DNA of 6,793 bases from Parelusimicrobium sp031549165 (lineage in GTDB: Bacteria; Elusimicrobiota; Elusimicrobia; Elusimicrobiales; Elusimicrobiaceae), in NCBI GenBank assembly GCA_031549165.1, contig JAVBQE010000130.1, positions 1 through 6,793 on the forward strand, given 5' to 3'. The notes beneath the pieces were generated by a model. The model had not been told where the DNA came from. It ran no database searches and was given only the letters and a program-made list of their open reading frames with translations. Shown here in pieces: positions 1 through 5,381 of this stretch. Both the position numbers and the translations under genes were made by a program. Numbering within the stretch: the stretch's first letter is position 1; each line of letters opens with the position of its first letter.

Positions 1-59
1 CAGAGCACGGCCACTATTTTTATTCTGGTTTTTGTATTATACACGGTGTTACTTATCAT
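1..59 (-). CDS. Start of a probable division transpeptidase (FtsI/PBP), cut by the window edge
   Basis: Only 19 codons are visible. They read MISNTVYNTKTRIKIVAVL: a short basic N-terminus (two Lys and an Arg) followed by the onset of a hydrophobic stretch. That fits the cytoplasmic tail and membrane anchor of a class B penicillin-binding protein. The ATG at 59 overlaps the end of ftsL by 11 bp in another frame. A GTG at 44 is an in-frame alternative, but the ATG has a weak GGAT about 8 nt upstream and better matches an overlapping operon. Naming it FtsI rests mainly on position: in dcw clusters ftsI follows rsmH and ftsL. No catalytic motif (SxxK, SxN, KTG) lies inside the window, so the identity is inferred, not seen. 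Confidence 0.6.
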   Translation of the reverse strand, partial: MISNTVYNTKTRIKIVAVL

Positions 60-324
60 CTGTATTATCCAGCACTATAATGTTTTTAGCAGGCGTCAGG
101 CGTAAATGCAGTTTTTCCCCCGCTTCTTTGTACACCACCGCAGGCGCGTTTACTTCGGCAATTTTAAAACGTAAATACTGGTTGCGCGCTTCCTTCTGGC
201 TTACTTCCTGTTTTATTTTGCCCACGCGCATGCCGCTTTTGCGCAGCTCCACGCGCTCAAAAGCCAAAGCCAGGAAAAACATGCCCGCTATAAGCAGCCA
301 GAAAAACATTTTGCCCGCGCTCAT
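49..324 (-). CDS. ftsL: FtsL-like cell division protein
   Basis: A 91-residue small bitopic membrane protein. Residues 1-5 are short and cytoplasmic, and about 6-22 form one hydrophobic span (FFWLLIAGMFFLALAF). About 23-60 are highly charged and helix-prone (ERVELRKSGMRVGKIKQEV), the size and layout of FtsL, whose periplasmic coiled coil pairs with FtsB and recruits the FtsWI synthase to the divisome. FtsL is poorly conserved, so the call relies on topology, length and position directly after rsmH. Its ATG overlaps the rsmH stop codon (ATGA), and a GAGAGGG ribosome binding site lies 4 nt upstream inside rsmH, indicating translational coupling. Alternatives are another DivIC/FtsB-type coiled-coil protein; FtsL is favoured by gene order. 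Confidence 0.8.
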   Translation of the reverse strand: MSAGKMFFWLLIAGMFFLALAFERVELRKSGMRVGKIKQEVSQKEARNQYLRFKIAEVNAPAVVYKEAGEKLHLRLTPAKNIIVLDNTDDK

Positions 325-1178
325 GCAACCCTCTCTATCACGCGCAGTTTGGCGCTTCTGGAGCGCGGGTTATGTTTAGTTTCTTCATAAGATGGTATGA
401 TAACTTTTTTGTTTACCAGTTTCCAATGACCGGTTTTATCTAAAGTTTTAAATATATTTTTGATTACTCTGTCTTCCAAAGAATGAAAAGTAATTACAGC
501 TGCCATGCCGCCGGGGTTTATTACGCGCTCTATCACGCGGCCTATGTCTTCCACAGCCTTCATCTCGCCGTTAACTTCTATGCGTATGGCCTGGAACACG
601 TTGGTAGCCGGGTGCAGTTTCCCTTGCCGGGGTGAGGCAGAGGAAATAATCTCGGCCAGCTTTTTGGTGGTAGTTATACGCGCCTCTCTTCTTGCGCCAA
701 CGATAGCACGCGCTATTTTGGCTGCGTTGGGCTCCTCGCCGTATTCTGTAAAAATTCTTTCTAAGTCCTCAAAAGGGTAAGAGTTAACCACTTCCTGCGC
801 CGTAAGTTTGGCAGAAGTATCAAAGCGCATATCAAGCGGCCCGTCGTGCATAAAGCTAAAGCCGCGCGTGCCGTCGTCTAGCTGATAGGAGCTGAGTCCT
901 AAGTCAAACAATGCGCCGTCTACGACGGTGTCTGCTAAAGTGTAGCTTTTATTGACGGTAATTAAGCGCGCGTCATTAACGCGCTCCTCGGCCATTTTAA
1001 TAGCGGCGGCGTCTTTATCATAGCCGTAAATTTTAGCCTGCGGCCCTAGGAAGGAGAGAAAGTATTTAGCATGCCCGCCCAGCCCCAGCGTAGCGTCCAT
1101 GTAAAAGCCGTCTGCTTTGGTTAAAAGCAGATCTTTAATTTCTTGAGCCAAAATAGGAATATGCGTCCATTGCGCCAT
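321..1178 (-). CDS. rsmH: 16S rRNA (cytosine-1402-N4)-methyltransferase RsmH (MraW)
   Basis: A 285-residue cytoplasmic SAM-dependent enzyme that methylates N4 of C1402 in the 16S rRNA decoding centre. Family motifs appear in order: HIPIL near residue 6; the SAM loop DATLGLGGHA at 28-37; YGYDKD at 51-56; DLGLSSYQLDDGTRGFSF at 92-109 followed by HDGPLDMRFD to 120; HPATNVFQAIRIEVNGE at 189-205; FHSLEDRVIK at 231-240; NPRSRSAKLRVIE at 270-282. Length is slightly below the usual ~310 residues, but both ends are intact. I start at 1178 because a GAGGG ribosome binding site sits 7 nt upstream; an in-frame ATG at 1202 would add eight residues lying over that site. It begins the dcw-type block with ftsL and is separated from the upstream peptidase by 161 bp that hold a palindrome and a possible promoter. 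Confidence 0.98.
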   Translation of the reverse strand: MAQWTHIPILAQEIKDLLLTKADGFYMDATLGLGGHAKYFLSFLGPQAKIYGYDKDAAAIKMAEERVNDARLITVNKSYTLADTVVDGALFDLGLSSYQLDDGTRGFSFMHDGPLDMRFDTSAKLTAQEVVNSYPFEDLERIFTEYGEEPNAAKIARAIVGARREARITTTKKLAEIISSASPRQGKLHPATNVFQAIRIEVNGEMKAVEDIGRVIERVINPGGMAAVITFHSLEDRVIKNIFKTLDKTGHWKLVNKKVIIPSYEETKHNPRSRSAKLRVIERVA

Positions 1179-1212
1179 AAAAAAACCCTCAAAAAACAAC
1201 AAATGAAAAACA

Positions 1213-1274
1213 GCCTAACATAAAACAAAAATGCAAGCGGAGTAAAGTACCCCTTATAATTAGAACGACGAACG
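1213..1274. repeat. Dispersed intergenic repeat, copy A (upstream of rsmH)
   Basis: This stretch matches 3350-3412 in the same orientation. A 22-bp block (1218-1239 versus 3355-3376) is identical, and with the flanking GCCT the match is 26 of 27. The following 20 bp agree at 14 positions, including an identical CCTTATAA, and the unit ends with a shared GACGAACG (1267-1274 and 3405-3412). Both copies lie in gaps upstream of 16S rRNA methyltransferase genes. Nothing in the repeat looks protein-coding. It may be a remnant of a small non-autonomous element or a duplicated regulatory segment. Confidence 0.8.
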
Positions 1275-1280
1275 GCACAA
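1253..1280 (-). promoter_or_regulatory. Possible sigma-70-type promoter for rsmH-ftsL
   Basis: On the minus strand TTGTGC (1280-1275) is followed after 16 nt by TATAAG (1258-1253), a 5-of-6 match to TATAAT. The predicted transcript would start near 1246 and give rsmH a leader of about 68 nt. The -35 box is poor (3 of 6). The arrangement is echoed in copy B of the repeat, with TTGGGT, 17 nt, TATAAG. It would give the division genes a promoter independent of the upstream run. Sequence match only. Confidence 0.35.
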
Positions 1281-1299
1281 CACACGACATAAGAGGGAG

Positions 1300-1327
1300 A
1301 TTGCCGCGGCCCTGCAGGCCTCGCAAT
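1300..1327. repeat. GC-rich palindrome between the peptidase gene and rsmH
   Basis: ATTGC (1300-1304) pairs with GCAAT (1323-1327) and GGCC (1308-1311) with GGCC (1317-1320) around CTGCA, with a small internal loop between the two stems. The outer ATTGC...GCAATGACG layout resembles the short dispersed palindromes (CGTCATTGCGAG...GCAATC type) that I know from many bacterial genomes. It lies 12 bp beyond the peptidase stop codon. No T-tract follows on the minus strand, so it is not a clear intrinsic terminator. A role in 3'-end protection of the peptidase mRNA is possible but unproven. Confidence 0.7.
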
Positions 1328-1339
1328 GACGGCATTTTA

Positions 1340-2485
1340 TTAATTTCTCGGGCGGGCGGAGTTGACTGCCGCCTGCGAATCATCCGTCAAACTTACGCCA
1401 AAACTGTCATGCAGCCAGATGTTACGCAGTGTCTCAAACTTAGTAAACGGCAGCCCGTAAGCGTGATACATAGCAGTAGTCTGCTCCTCACCGTTGGACA
1501 TATTGATACAAAAGGTGTAAAACTCGTCTCTGGTTCTTTTGTTTAAAAGGTAATCCACAATGCTGTAGGCCTGCGTGTACCACAACTCCACATAGTCTGA
1601 GGGCATATCACCCAAAGTTTTAGTCTCGGTAAAAGTGCCCATATCAATAACCTGCCCGGCCTTAATGCGGTTTAAGGCATTGTCAGCCCACGTCGGTGTT
1701 TGGCCGGAGGCGCGTATCTGCATATATGTGGCCATGCCTTCGGAAATCCACAACGGCATACGTTTGGGACTAAAGAAACCGTCAAAATAAAGGTGCGTCA
1801 TCTCGTGTATAGAAAGCGGGTACATGCCTTCGCTTTCCAGTACATAAAGAGTCTCACGCGGCACGTCGCACGCAGCGCCGGACCAGCTGGGGCGTTTAGT
1901 AAAATCCATAAAATTCTGCTGGTCCGTAAAAAGGACCACCAGGCTTTTGTCCGGCGTGCGTACGGTGGTAAAAGGCACAAGGTCCATCATAAGGTTGCCG
2001 TGGATACCCTGCAAAAGTTTTTCTATCTGTTCGGTTATAGGTTTTAATTCCCGGTAAATTAAAAAGCTGTAGCTCATCTTTGTGTTAAAGCCGATGGGAG
2101 GTGCTATCCACTTGCTCTTGCTTTTTGTGCTGCTGCCGGAGGGGCGGGCAGACTTTTCCAGCCCTTCCACCACGTCGCCCAAAGCTTTTACTTCTTCGGT
2201 CTTTGCTATTTCTGCGTTCTTCTCATCCTGCGCGCTCAAGTCCATGGTTTTAAGGGCGGCGGGCTTTTGGGTGTGGGGCACTTCTTCTGCTTGTATTTCA
2301 AAAATTTTGTGCACTTCTTCGTTTTCCGCATAGCCCTGCGCGGTAGCTACGGCCGCCTTTGTGCCAGAGGTCAGCCTGTCATAGAGCTCCTCCGGGCTGA
2401 TGCCAAAATAGTCCAGCACGGGAAGCGCCAGCAGCAGCAAGCCAAGGAAGAAAAATACGTAGCGTAGTTGCTTTACAATATCCAT
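1340..2485 (-). CDS. Membrane-anchored putative zinc metallopeptidase (peptidase MA-like, HExxH...E)
   Basis: A 381-residue protein. Residues 9-27 form one hydrophobic span after a basic start (MDIVKQLR), so it is probably an uncleaved anchor with the rest outside the cytoplasmic membrane. Residues 30-125 are a low-complexity, acidic then Ser/Lys-rich linker. From about 135 comes a folded domain with HEMTH at 227-231 and WISEGMATYM at 246-255. H227, H231 and E249 would be the zinc ligands and E228 the catalytic base, as in gluzincins of the peptidase MA-like family. LWYTQAYSIVDYLL (301-314) is the helix usually found downstream in that family. Substrate is unknown. It starts 1 nt after the rsmG stop with no strong ribosome binding site, suggesting coupling to rsmG. 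I recognise no established gene name. Fold and metal site are fairly sure; enzymatic activity is inferred. Confidence 0.85.
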   Translation of the reverse strand: MDIVKQLRYVFFFLGLLLLALPVLDYFGISPEELYDRLTSGTKAAVATAQGYAENEEVHKIFEIQAEEVPHTQKPAALKTMDLSAQDEKNAEIAKTEEVKALGDVVEGLEKSARPSGSSTKSKSKWIAPPIGFNTKMSYSFLIYRELKPITEQIEKLLQGIHGNLMMDLVPFTTVRTPDKSLVVLFTDQQNFMDFTKRPSWSGAACDVPRETLYVLESEGMYPLSIHEMTHLYFDGFFSPKRMPLWISEGMATYMQIRASGQTPTWADNALNRIKAGQVIDMGTFTETKTLGDMPSDYVELWYTQAYSIVDYLLNKRTRDEFYTFCINMSNGEEQTTAMYHAYGLPFTKFETLRNIWLHDSFGVSLTDDSQAAVNSARPRN

Positions 2486-2486
2486 T

Positions 2487-3047
2487 TTAAAATATTACCA
2501 AATTACGGGTTTTGCCGTCTTTGAGTTTATATGGTATAGCCTCTTTGCCGGGAAGGGTTGCCTCACTTTGGTATGCGATAAAAAAACCCTTTTCTTTTTT
2601 GTAGCCGAGACATAACGGGAGGATATCTTCTATCTTCCCCATCGCGCGCTCGGTTACAAAGTCAAATTTTTCGCTCTCCGTCATTTTGCGCTCGCCGGCG
2701 CGCTCGTTTAGTACGGTTACATTATTTAGGCCGAGCCTCATAATGGCCCAGTTCAAAAATTTGCACCTGCGCTCCAGGCTTTCCACCAGCGTTACCTGCG
2801 CATTAGGCAAAGCTATAGCTATCGTTAAACCGATATAGCCCGCGCCTGTGCCCAAATCAGCAACAGTACAGGCTGCGGTTTTGGCAAGAGAAGCAATCGC
2901 TTCCGCCCCTTTAAGCCCGTCGGCTATATGGCGCTCAAATATTTCCTGCTTGTTGCTTACGCTTGTTAGGTTAAGGAGGTCTTTTTTCTCCCACACAAGG
3001 TCTACGTAATGAGAAAATAATTTATTTTGTTCTTCTGTTAATTTCAT
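2487..3047 (-). CDS. rsmG: 16S rRNA (guanine-527-N7)-methyltransferase RsmG (GidB)
   Basis: A 186-residue cytoplasmic SAM-dependent enzyme that forms m7G527 in 16S rRNA; loss of this activity is known to give low-level streptomycin resistance in several bacteria. Visible family features: an N-terminal helix region ending NLTSV (26-30) and RHIADGL (39-45); the SAM-binding loop ADLGTGAGYIGL (63-74); VTLVESLERRCKFLNW (85-100), where the acidic E89 should contact the ribose of SAM; LNNVTVLNERAGE (107-119); and FDFVTERAMG (128-137) with the conserved Arg at 134. It is shorter than the usual 205-240 residues, mostly at both ends, but ends normally in a TRNLVIF strand. A GAGG ribosome binding site lies 5 nt before the ATG. 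It sits 466 bp after mnmG, an unusually long gap for this pair. Confidence 0.96.
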   Translation of the reverse strand: MKLTEEQNKLFSHYVDLVWEKKDLLNLTSVSNKQEIFERHIADGLKGAEAIASLAKTAACTVADLGTGAGYIGLTIAIALPNAQVTLVESLERRCKFLNWAIMRLGLNNVTVLNERAGERKMTESEKFDFVTERAMGKIEDILPLCLGYKKEKGFFIAYQSEATLPGKEAIPYKLKDGKTRNLVIF

Positions 3048-3110
3048 AACTGCCTCATAAAAAATATAAAAACCAGATGAAAAACTGCCTCAGTTTTAAA
3101 ACAACTGCCT
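3048..3110 (-). repeat. Three direct copies of AGGCAGTT in the rsmG leader
   Basis: Read on the minus strand, AGGCAGTT occurs at 3110-3103, 3090-3083 and 3055-3048. The last copy overlaps the rsmG ribosome binding site and abuts its ATG. Spacings are 20 and 35 nt, about two and three and a half helical turns. The two copies nearest rsmG share TGAGGCAGTT. The middle copy also forms a 7-bp perfect hairpin, AAAACTG (3081-3087) with CAGTTTT (3091-3097). This could be a decoy set of ribosome binding sites, a protein-binding site, or tandem decay. Confidence 0.55.
3081..3097. repeat. 7-bp perfect hairpin in the rsmG leader
   Basis: AAAACTG and CAGTTTT are exact reverse complements separated by CCT. 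On the minus strand the loop displays AGG, the ribosome-binding-site-like core of the octamer repeat. The stem is AT-rich with only two G:C pairs and no strong T-tract follows, so a terminator is unlikely. It lies 34 nt upstream of the rsmG start. Confidence 0.5.
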
Positions 3111-3159
3111 TAAATGTTAAACAACCAAAACAAATTGATAACTACTCAGCCCATTGACC

Positions 3160-3243
3160 GGGGGACATTCCGCACCCGAAAAAGTGTTAAACTTGTCCCG
3201 CTCCCAAGGGCAGCCAGCCCCGCAACGTAGCGGTGTGTCCCCC
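3160..3243. repeat. 84-bp unit bounded by imperfect inverted repeats
   Basis: The 14-base left end at 3160-3173 begins GGGGGACA, and the reverse complement of the right end at 3230-3243 begins GGGGGACA too. The arms agree at 12 of 14 positions, with an 8-bp perfect outer part. A further TGTCCC inside (3194-3199) can pair with the left arm. The layout resembles a miniature inverted-repeat element. I see no convincing target-site duplication. Confidence 0.5.
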
Positions 3244-3272
3244 AGCTGTAAGCCGAAGTTTCGCCCCACGCC

Positions 3273-3289
3273 GGGCCGCTGCGCGGCCC
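3273..3289. repeat. 7-bp perfect GC hairpin
   Basis: GGGCCGC (3273-3279) and GCGGCCC (3283-3289) are exact reverse complements with a TGC loop, giving a very stable stem. On the plus strand only three T residues follow; on the minus strand no T-tract follows. It is therefore not a canonical terminator for either strand. It is one of several stem-loops in this gap. Confidence 0.65.
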
Positions 3290-3349
3290 TTTGCCAACGC
3301 CTCTGCGAGCTTGACGAGCAGAGTTGGGCTGCGCGCACCGCTCAGCTAT

Positions 3350-3412
3350 GCCTCACATAAAACAAAAATGCAAGCGAAGCGACGCACACCTTATAAATCT
3401 GTAAGACGAACG
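3350..3412. repeat. Dispersed intergenic repeat, copy B (upstream of rsmG)
   Basis: Second copy of the unit at 1213-1274, same orientation, with 22 identical bases at 3355-3376 and conserved CCTTATAA (3389-3396) and GACGAACG (3405-3412). On the minus strand TTGGGT (3418-3413), 17 nt, TATAAG (3395-3390) mirrors the promoter-like layout of copy A. If used, the start site would lie about 335 nt before rsmG, so the GC-rich block would become its leader. The middle part GAAGCGACG resembles short dispersed palindromes of other genomes. Confidence 0.75.
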
Positions 3413-3418
3413 ACCCAA
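3390..3418 (-). promoter_or_regulatory. Possible promoter within repeat copy B
   Basis: TTGGGT (3418-3413) and TATAAG (3395-3390) are 17 nt apart on the minus strand. The -10 box matches 5 of 6 positions and the -35 box 3 of 6. The same pair, with a 16-nt spacer, occurs in copy A upstream of rsmH, which is the main reason to list it. It would serve rsmG and the peptidase gene through a long leader. Confidence 0.25.
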
Positions 3419-3465
3419 AAAGGATAAACAACTAATTTTAAAACTATACATCCACCCTCACCCTG

Positions 3466-3489
3466 CCCTCTCCCGTCATAGGGAGAGGG
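3466..3489. repeat. 9-bp perfect hairpin downstream of mnmG
   Basis: CCCTCTCCC (3466-3474) and GGGAGAGGG (3481-3489) are exact reverse complements around the loop GTCATA. Weaker pairing extends outward to about 3461 and 3494. It begins 25 bp after the mnmG stop codon. On the minus strand the stem is followed by CAGGGTGAGGG and not by T residues, so it is more like a dispersed CCCTCTCCC-type palindrome, seen in many bacterial genomes, than an intrinsic terminator. It may still protect or delimit the mnmG mRNA. Confidence 0.7.
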
Positions 3490-3513
3490 TAAGGAGGAGG
3501 AAAAACAGTTAAT

Positions 3514-5280
3514 TTATTTCGCGCGCCTAAAACGCTCTATGTGTACTGCGAGCAGCTGTATATCCGCTGGCGTTACACCGGGGATACGGCTGGCCTGCCC
3601 TAAAGTTTTGGGTTTTATCTGCTTAAGCTTTTGGCGGCTTTCTATTAATATACCCGTTATTTCCCACGGCTCAAAGCCCTCAGGCACATTGATATTGTCA
3701 AGCAAGGCCAGCTTCTCCGCGTCCTTTTCAAAGCGCCCATAGTAGCCTTCGTACATGCGGTCAATTTCGGCGGCGCGAAGCGCGGCTTGCTTAGTCCAGG
3801 GTTTTAATTCTTCTTCTGAAAAAGCACTCAAGTCCGCATCTTTTTTGTTTTTAAGAAGCTCCAAAATTTGTTTATATTTTTCAAAAGCCGGCTGGTATTT
3901 TTTATCCAGCGTGCCCAGAATAAAACCTTTATCGCAAAGCCTAACGTCGGCATTATCAGAGCGCAGTTTAATACGGTACTCCGCGCGCGAGGTAAACATT
4001 CTGTACGGCTCATTAACGCCTTTAAGCACTAAATCATCAATCATCACGCCGATATAAGAGGTGTCGCGGCCGAGGGTAAAAGCCTCCTTGCCCTGCACTT
4101 TACGCGCGGCGTTAACGCCTGCCATAAAGCCCTGCGCGGCCGCCTCTTCATAACCGGTTGTCCCGTTAATTTGGCCTGCCAAAAATAAATTTGTAATCTT
4201 TTTTACTTCTAAAGAATGGGACAGCTCCATTGGGTCCACAAAGTCATACTCTATAGCGTAGCCGGGGCGGGTAAGGCGCGCTTTTTCAAGGCCGGGGATG
4301 GAGAGAAGCAGCTCTCTCTGCACGTCTTCCGGCATACTGGTGGAAAAGCCTTGTATGTAATATTCTTCCGTGTTAAAACCTTCAGGCTCTAAAAATATTG
4401 GGTGGGCATGCGCGTCGGGGAATTTGTTAATTTTATCTTCCACGCTGGGGCAATAGCGCGGGCCTAAAGCTTTTATCGCGCCGGAAAATAGGGCAGAGCG
4501 CTGCATGTTTTCCTTTAAAATATTTTCCGTTTTTTCGGTAGTGCGCGTAATATAGCAGGGCAGAAAATTCTTTTTAAAAGGCTCTGTAAAATGAGAAACG
4601 GGGATAAAAGGCTCGTCGGACGGCTGCTCCCTAAAACCGCTCATGTCCACATCTTTAACATTAACGCGCATGGGTGTGCCCGTCTTAAAACGCATTACGT
4701 TTAGGTTTAGGCTTTTTAAATTTTCGCCCAAAAAGTTGGATGGCATGTCCGCGTATCTGCCGCCTGGCATTTGCACTGTGCCTATGTGTATAACGCCGGA
4801 GAGGAATGTGCCTGTGGTTATCACCACAGCCTTACATTCGTACAAAGTTTCGCGTAGAGTAAGCACGCCTTTAAGACGTCCTGAGTCAAACACAAGCTCT
4901 TTAACTTCGTCTTGCAAAGTGTCTAAATTGTCCTGCTTCTCTAGTGCATGCTTGAAGGCAAACTGATATATTTTTTTGTCGCACTGCACACGCGGGCTGT
5001 GCACCGCCGGGCCTTTACCCGTGTTAAGCAGATGATAGTTGAGTGAAGCTATGTCTGTAATTTTGGCTATCTCTCCGCCGAGGGCGTCCACCTCGCGCAC
5101 AATTTGGCCTTTGGCCACGCCGCCGATAGACGGGTTACACGACATCTGGGCAATAGTGTCTAAATTCTGCGTGATGAGAAGTGCGCGCGCGCCTGCGCGC
5201 GCCGCGGCCAAAGCCGCCTCGCACCCCGCGTGCCCGCCGCCTATTACAATAACGTCATAAATTTCTTTATATTTGTACAT
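3514..5280 (-). CDS. mnmG: tRNA uridine-34 5-carboxymethylaminomethyl modification enzyme MnmG (GidA)
   Basis: A 588-residue FAD-dependent cytoplasmic enzyme that, in complex with MnmE, builds the cmnm5/nm5 group on wobble U34 of tRNAs, using methylene-THF and glycine or ammonium. Seen: the dinucleotide fold IGGGHAGCEAA (13-23); MSCNPSIGGVAKGQIVREVD (46-65); GPRYCPSVEDKINKF (273-287); GFNTEEYYIQGFSTSMPEDV (301-320); FLAGQINGTTGYEEAAAQG (366-384); SRAEYRIKLRSDNADVRL (431-448); and the MnmE/tRNA-binding C-terminus KTLGQASRIPGVTPADI (558-574). The two family-conserved cysteines are present at 48 and 277. It is about 40 residues shorter than E. coli MnmG, with no break in motif order. The helix before the C-terminus has GILIE where GLSNE is usual. 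The ribosome binding site is weak (AAGAGA). It follows mnmE after a 101-bp gap filled by a palindromic repeat. Confidence 0.98.
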   Translation of the reverse strand: MYKYKEIYDVIVIGGGHAGCEAALAAARAGARALLITQNLDTIAQMSCNPSIGGVAKGQIVREVDALGGEIAKITDIASLNYHLLNTGKGPAVHSPRVQCDKKIYQFAFKHALEKQDNLDTLQDEVKELVFDSGRLKGVLTLRETLYECKAVVITTGTFLSGVIHIGTVQMPGGRYADMPSNFLGENLKSLNLNVMRFKTGTPMRVNVKDVDMSGFREQPSDEPFIPVSHFTEPFKKNFLPCYITRTTEKTENILKENMQRSALFSGAIKALGPRYCPSVEDKINKFPDAHAHPIFLEPEGFNTEEYYIQGFSTSMPEDVQRELLLSIPGLEKARLTRPGYAIEYDFVDPMELSHSLEVKKITNLFLAGQINGTTGYEEAAAQGFMAGVNAARKVQGKEAFTLGRDTSYIGVMIDDLVLKGVNEPYRMFTSRAEYRIKLRSDNADVRLCDKGFILGTLDKKYQPAFEKYKQILELLKNKKDADLSAFSEEELKPWTKQAALRAAEIDRMYEGYYGRFEKDAEKLALLDNINVPEGFEPWEITGILIESRQKLKQIKPKTLGQASRIPGVTPADIQLLAVHIERFRRAK

Positions 5281-5293
5281 TCATTTTTCTCTT

Positions 5294-5372
5294 TGTCATT
5301 CTGAATGAAGTGAAGAATCTTTTCCTGCCTCTTAGGCTTACGGCAAGATCCTTCGCTCCGCTCAGGATGACA
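5294..5372. repeat. 79-bp long-armed palindromic repeat between mnmE and mnmG
   Basis: The 28-nt arm at 5294-5321 (starting TGTCATTCTGA) and the reverse complement of 5345-5372 (starting TGTCATCCTGA) agree at 22 positions. All six differences are transitions, so in RNA of either strand about half remain as G:U pairs. The 23-nt centre holds a small stem GCCT (5327-5330) with AGGC (5334-5337). This is the form of the TGTCATTCTGA...TCAGGATGACA palindromes scattered between genes in many bacteria. It ends 13 nt before the mnmG start, so the hairpin could affect translation or split the mnmE-mnmG transcript. Neither side gives an intrinsic terminator T-tract. Confidence 0.85.
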
Positions 5373-5381
5373 GCTAAAAAA

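Larger units (their letters stand above)
3118..3349. other. Non-coding, GC-rich, structure-rich intergenic block
   Basis: Most of the mnmG-rsmG gap holds no credible gene. From about 3145 to 3345 the sequence is clearly more GC-rich than its AT-rich flanks and is packed with potential stem-loops: CCGC/GCGG around 3220-3233, GGGCCGC/GCGGCCC at 3273-3289, and CCAA plus CTCTGC paired with GCAGAG plus TTGG at 3294-3327. Open frames cross it on both strands, but they start at GTG or lack a ribosome binding site, and their products are Arg/Pro/Ser-rich with no recognisable motif. It could be an inserted non-autonomous element, a decayed insertion, or a structured RNA gene; I cannot choose from sequence alone. 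Confidence 0.6.

Noticed and set aside
1179..1202. Upstream in-frame ATG for rsmH at 1202
   Set aside because: The added residues MLFFEGFF are encoded by the GAGGG ribosome binding site region; the start at 1178 is correctly spaced from that site and gives the family's usual N-terminus.
1189..1383. 64-codon minus-strand open frame between the peptidase gene and rsmH
   Set aside because: It overlaps the peptidase 3' end, the palindrome and repeat copy A, and has no ribosome binding site or motif.
3117..3338. 73-codon minus-strand open frame in the mnmG-rsmG gap
   Set aside because: It starts at a GTG with no ribosome binding site, has a Cys/Arg/Gly/Pro-rich product without motifs, and is crossed by hairpins and an inverted-repeat unit. 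The plus-strand frames at 3154-3360 and 3233-3427 are equally unconvincing.
3466..3489. Intrinsic terminator after mnmG
   Set aside because: The stem is strong, but neither strand has a T-tract directly after it.
3048..3513. tRNA or rRNA gene in the long gap
   Set aside because: I found no cloverleaf with a GTTCRAXXC-type T-loop and acceptor stem, and no rRNA-like conserved sequence.
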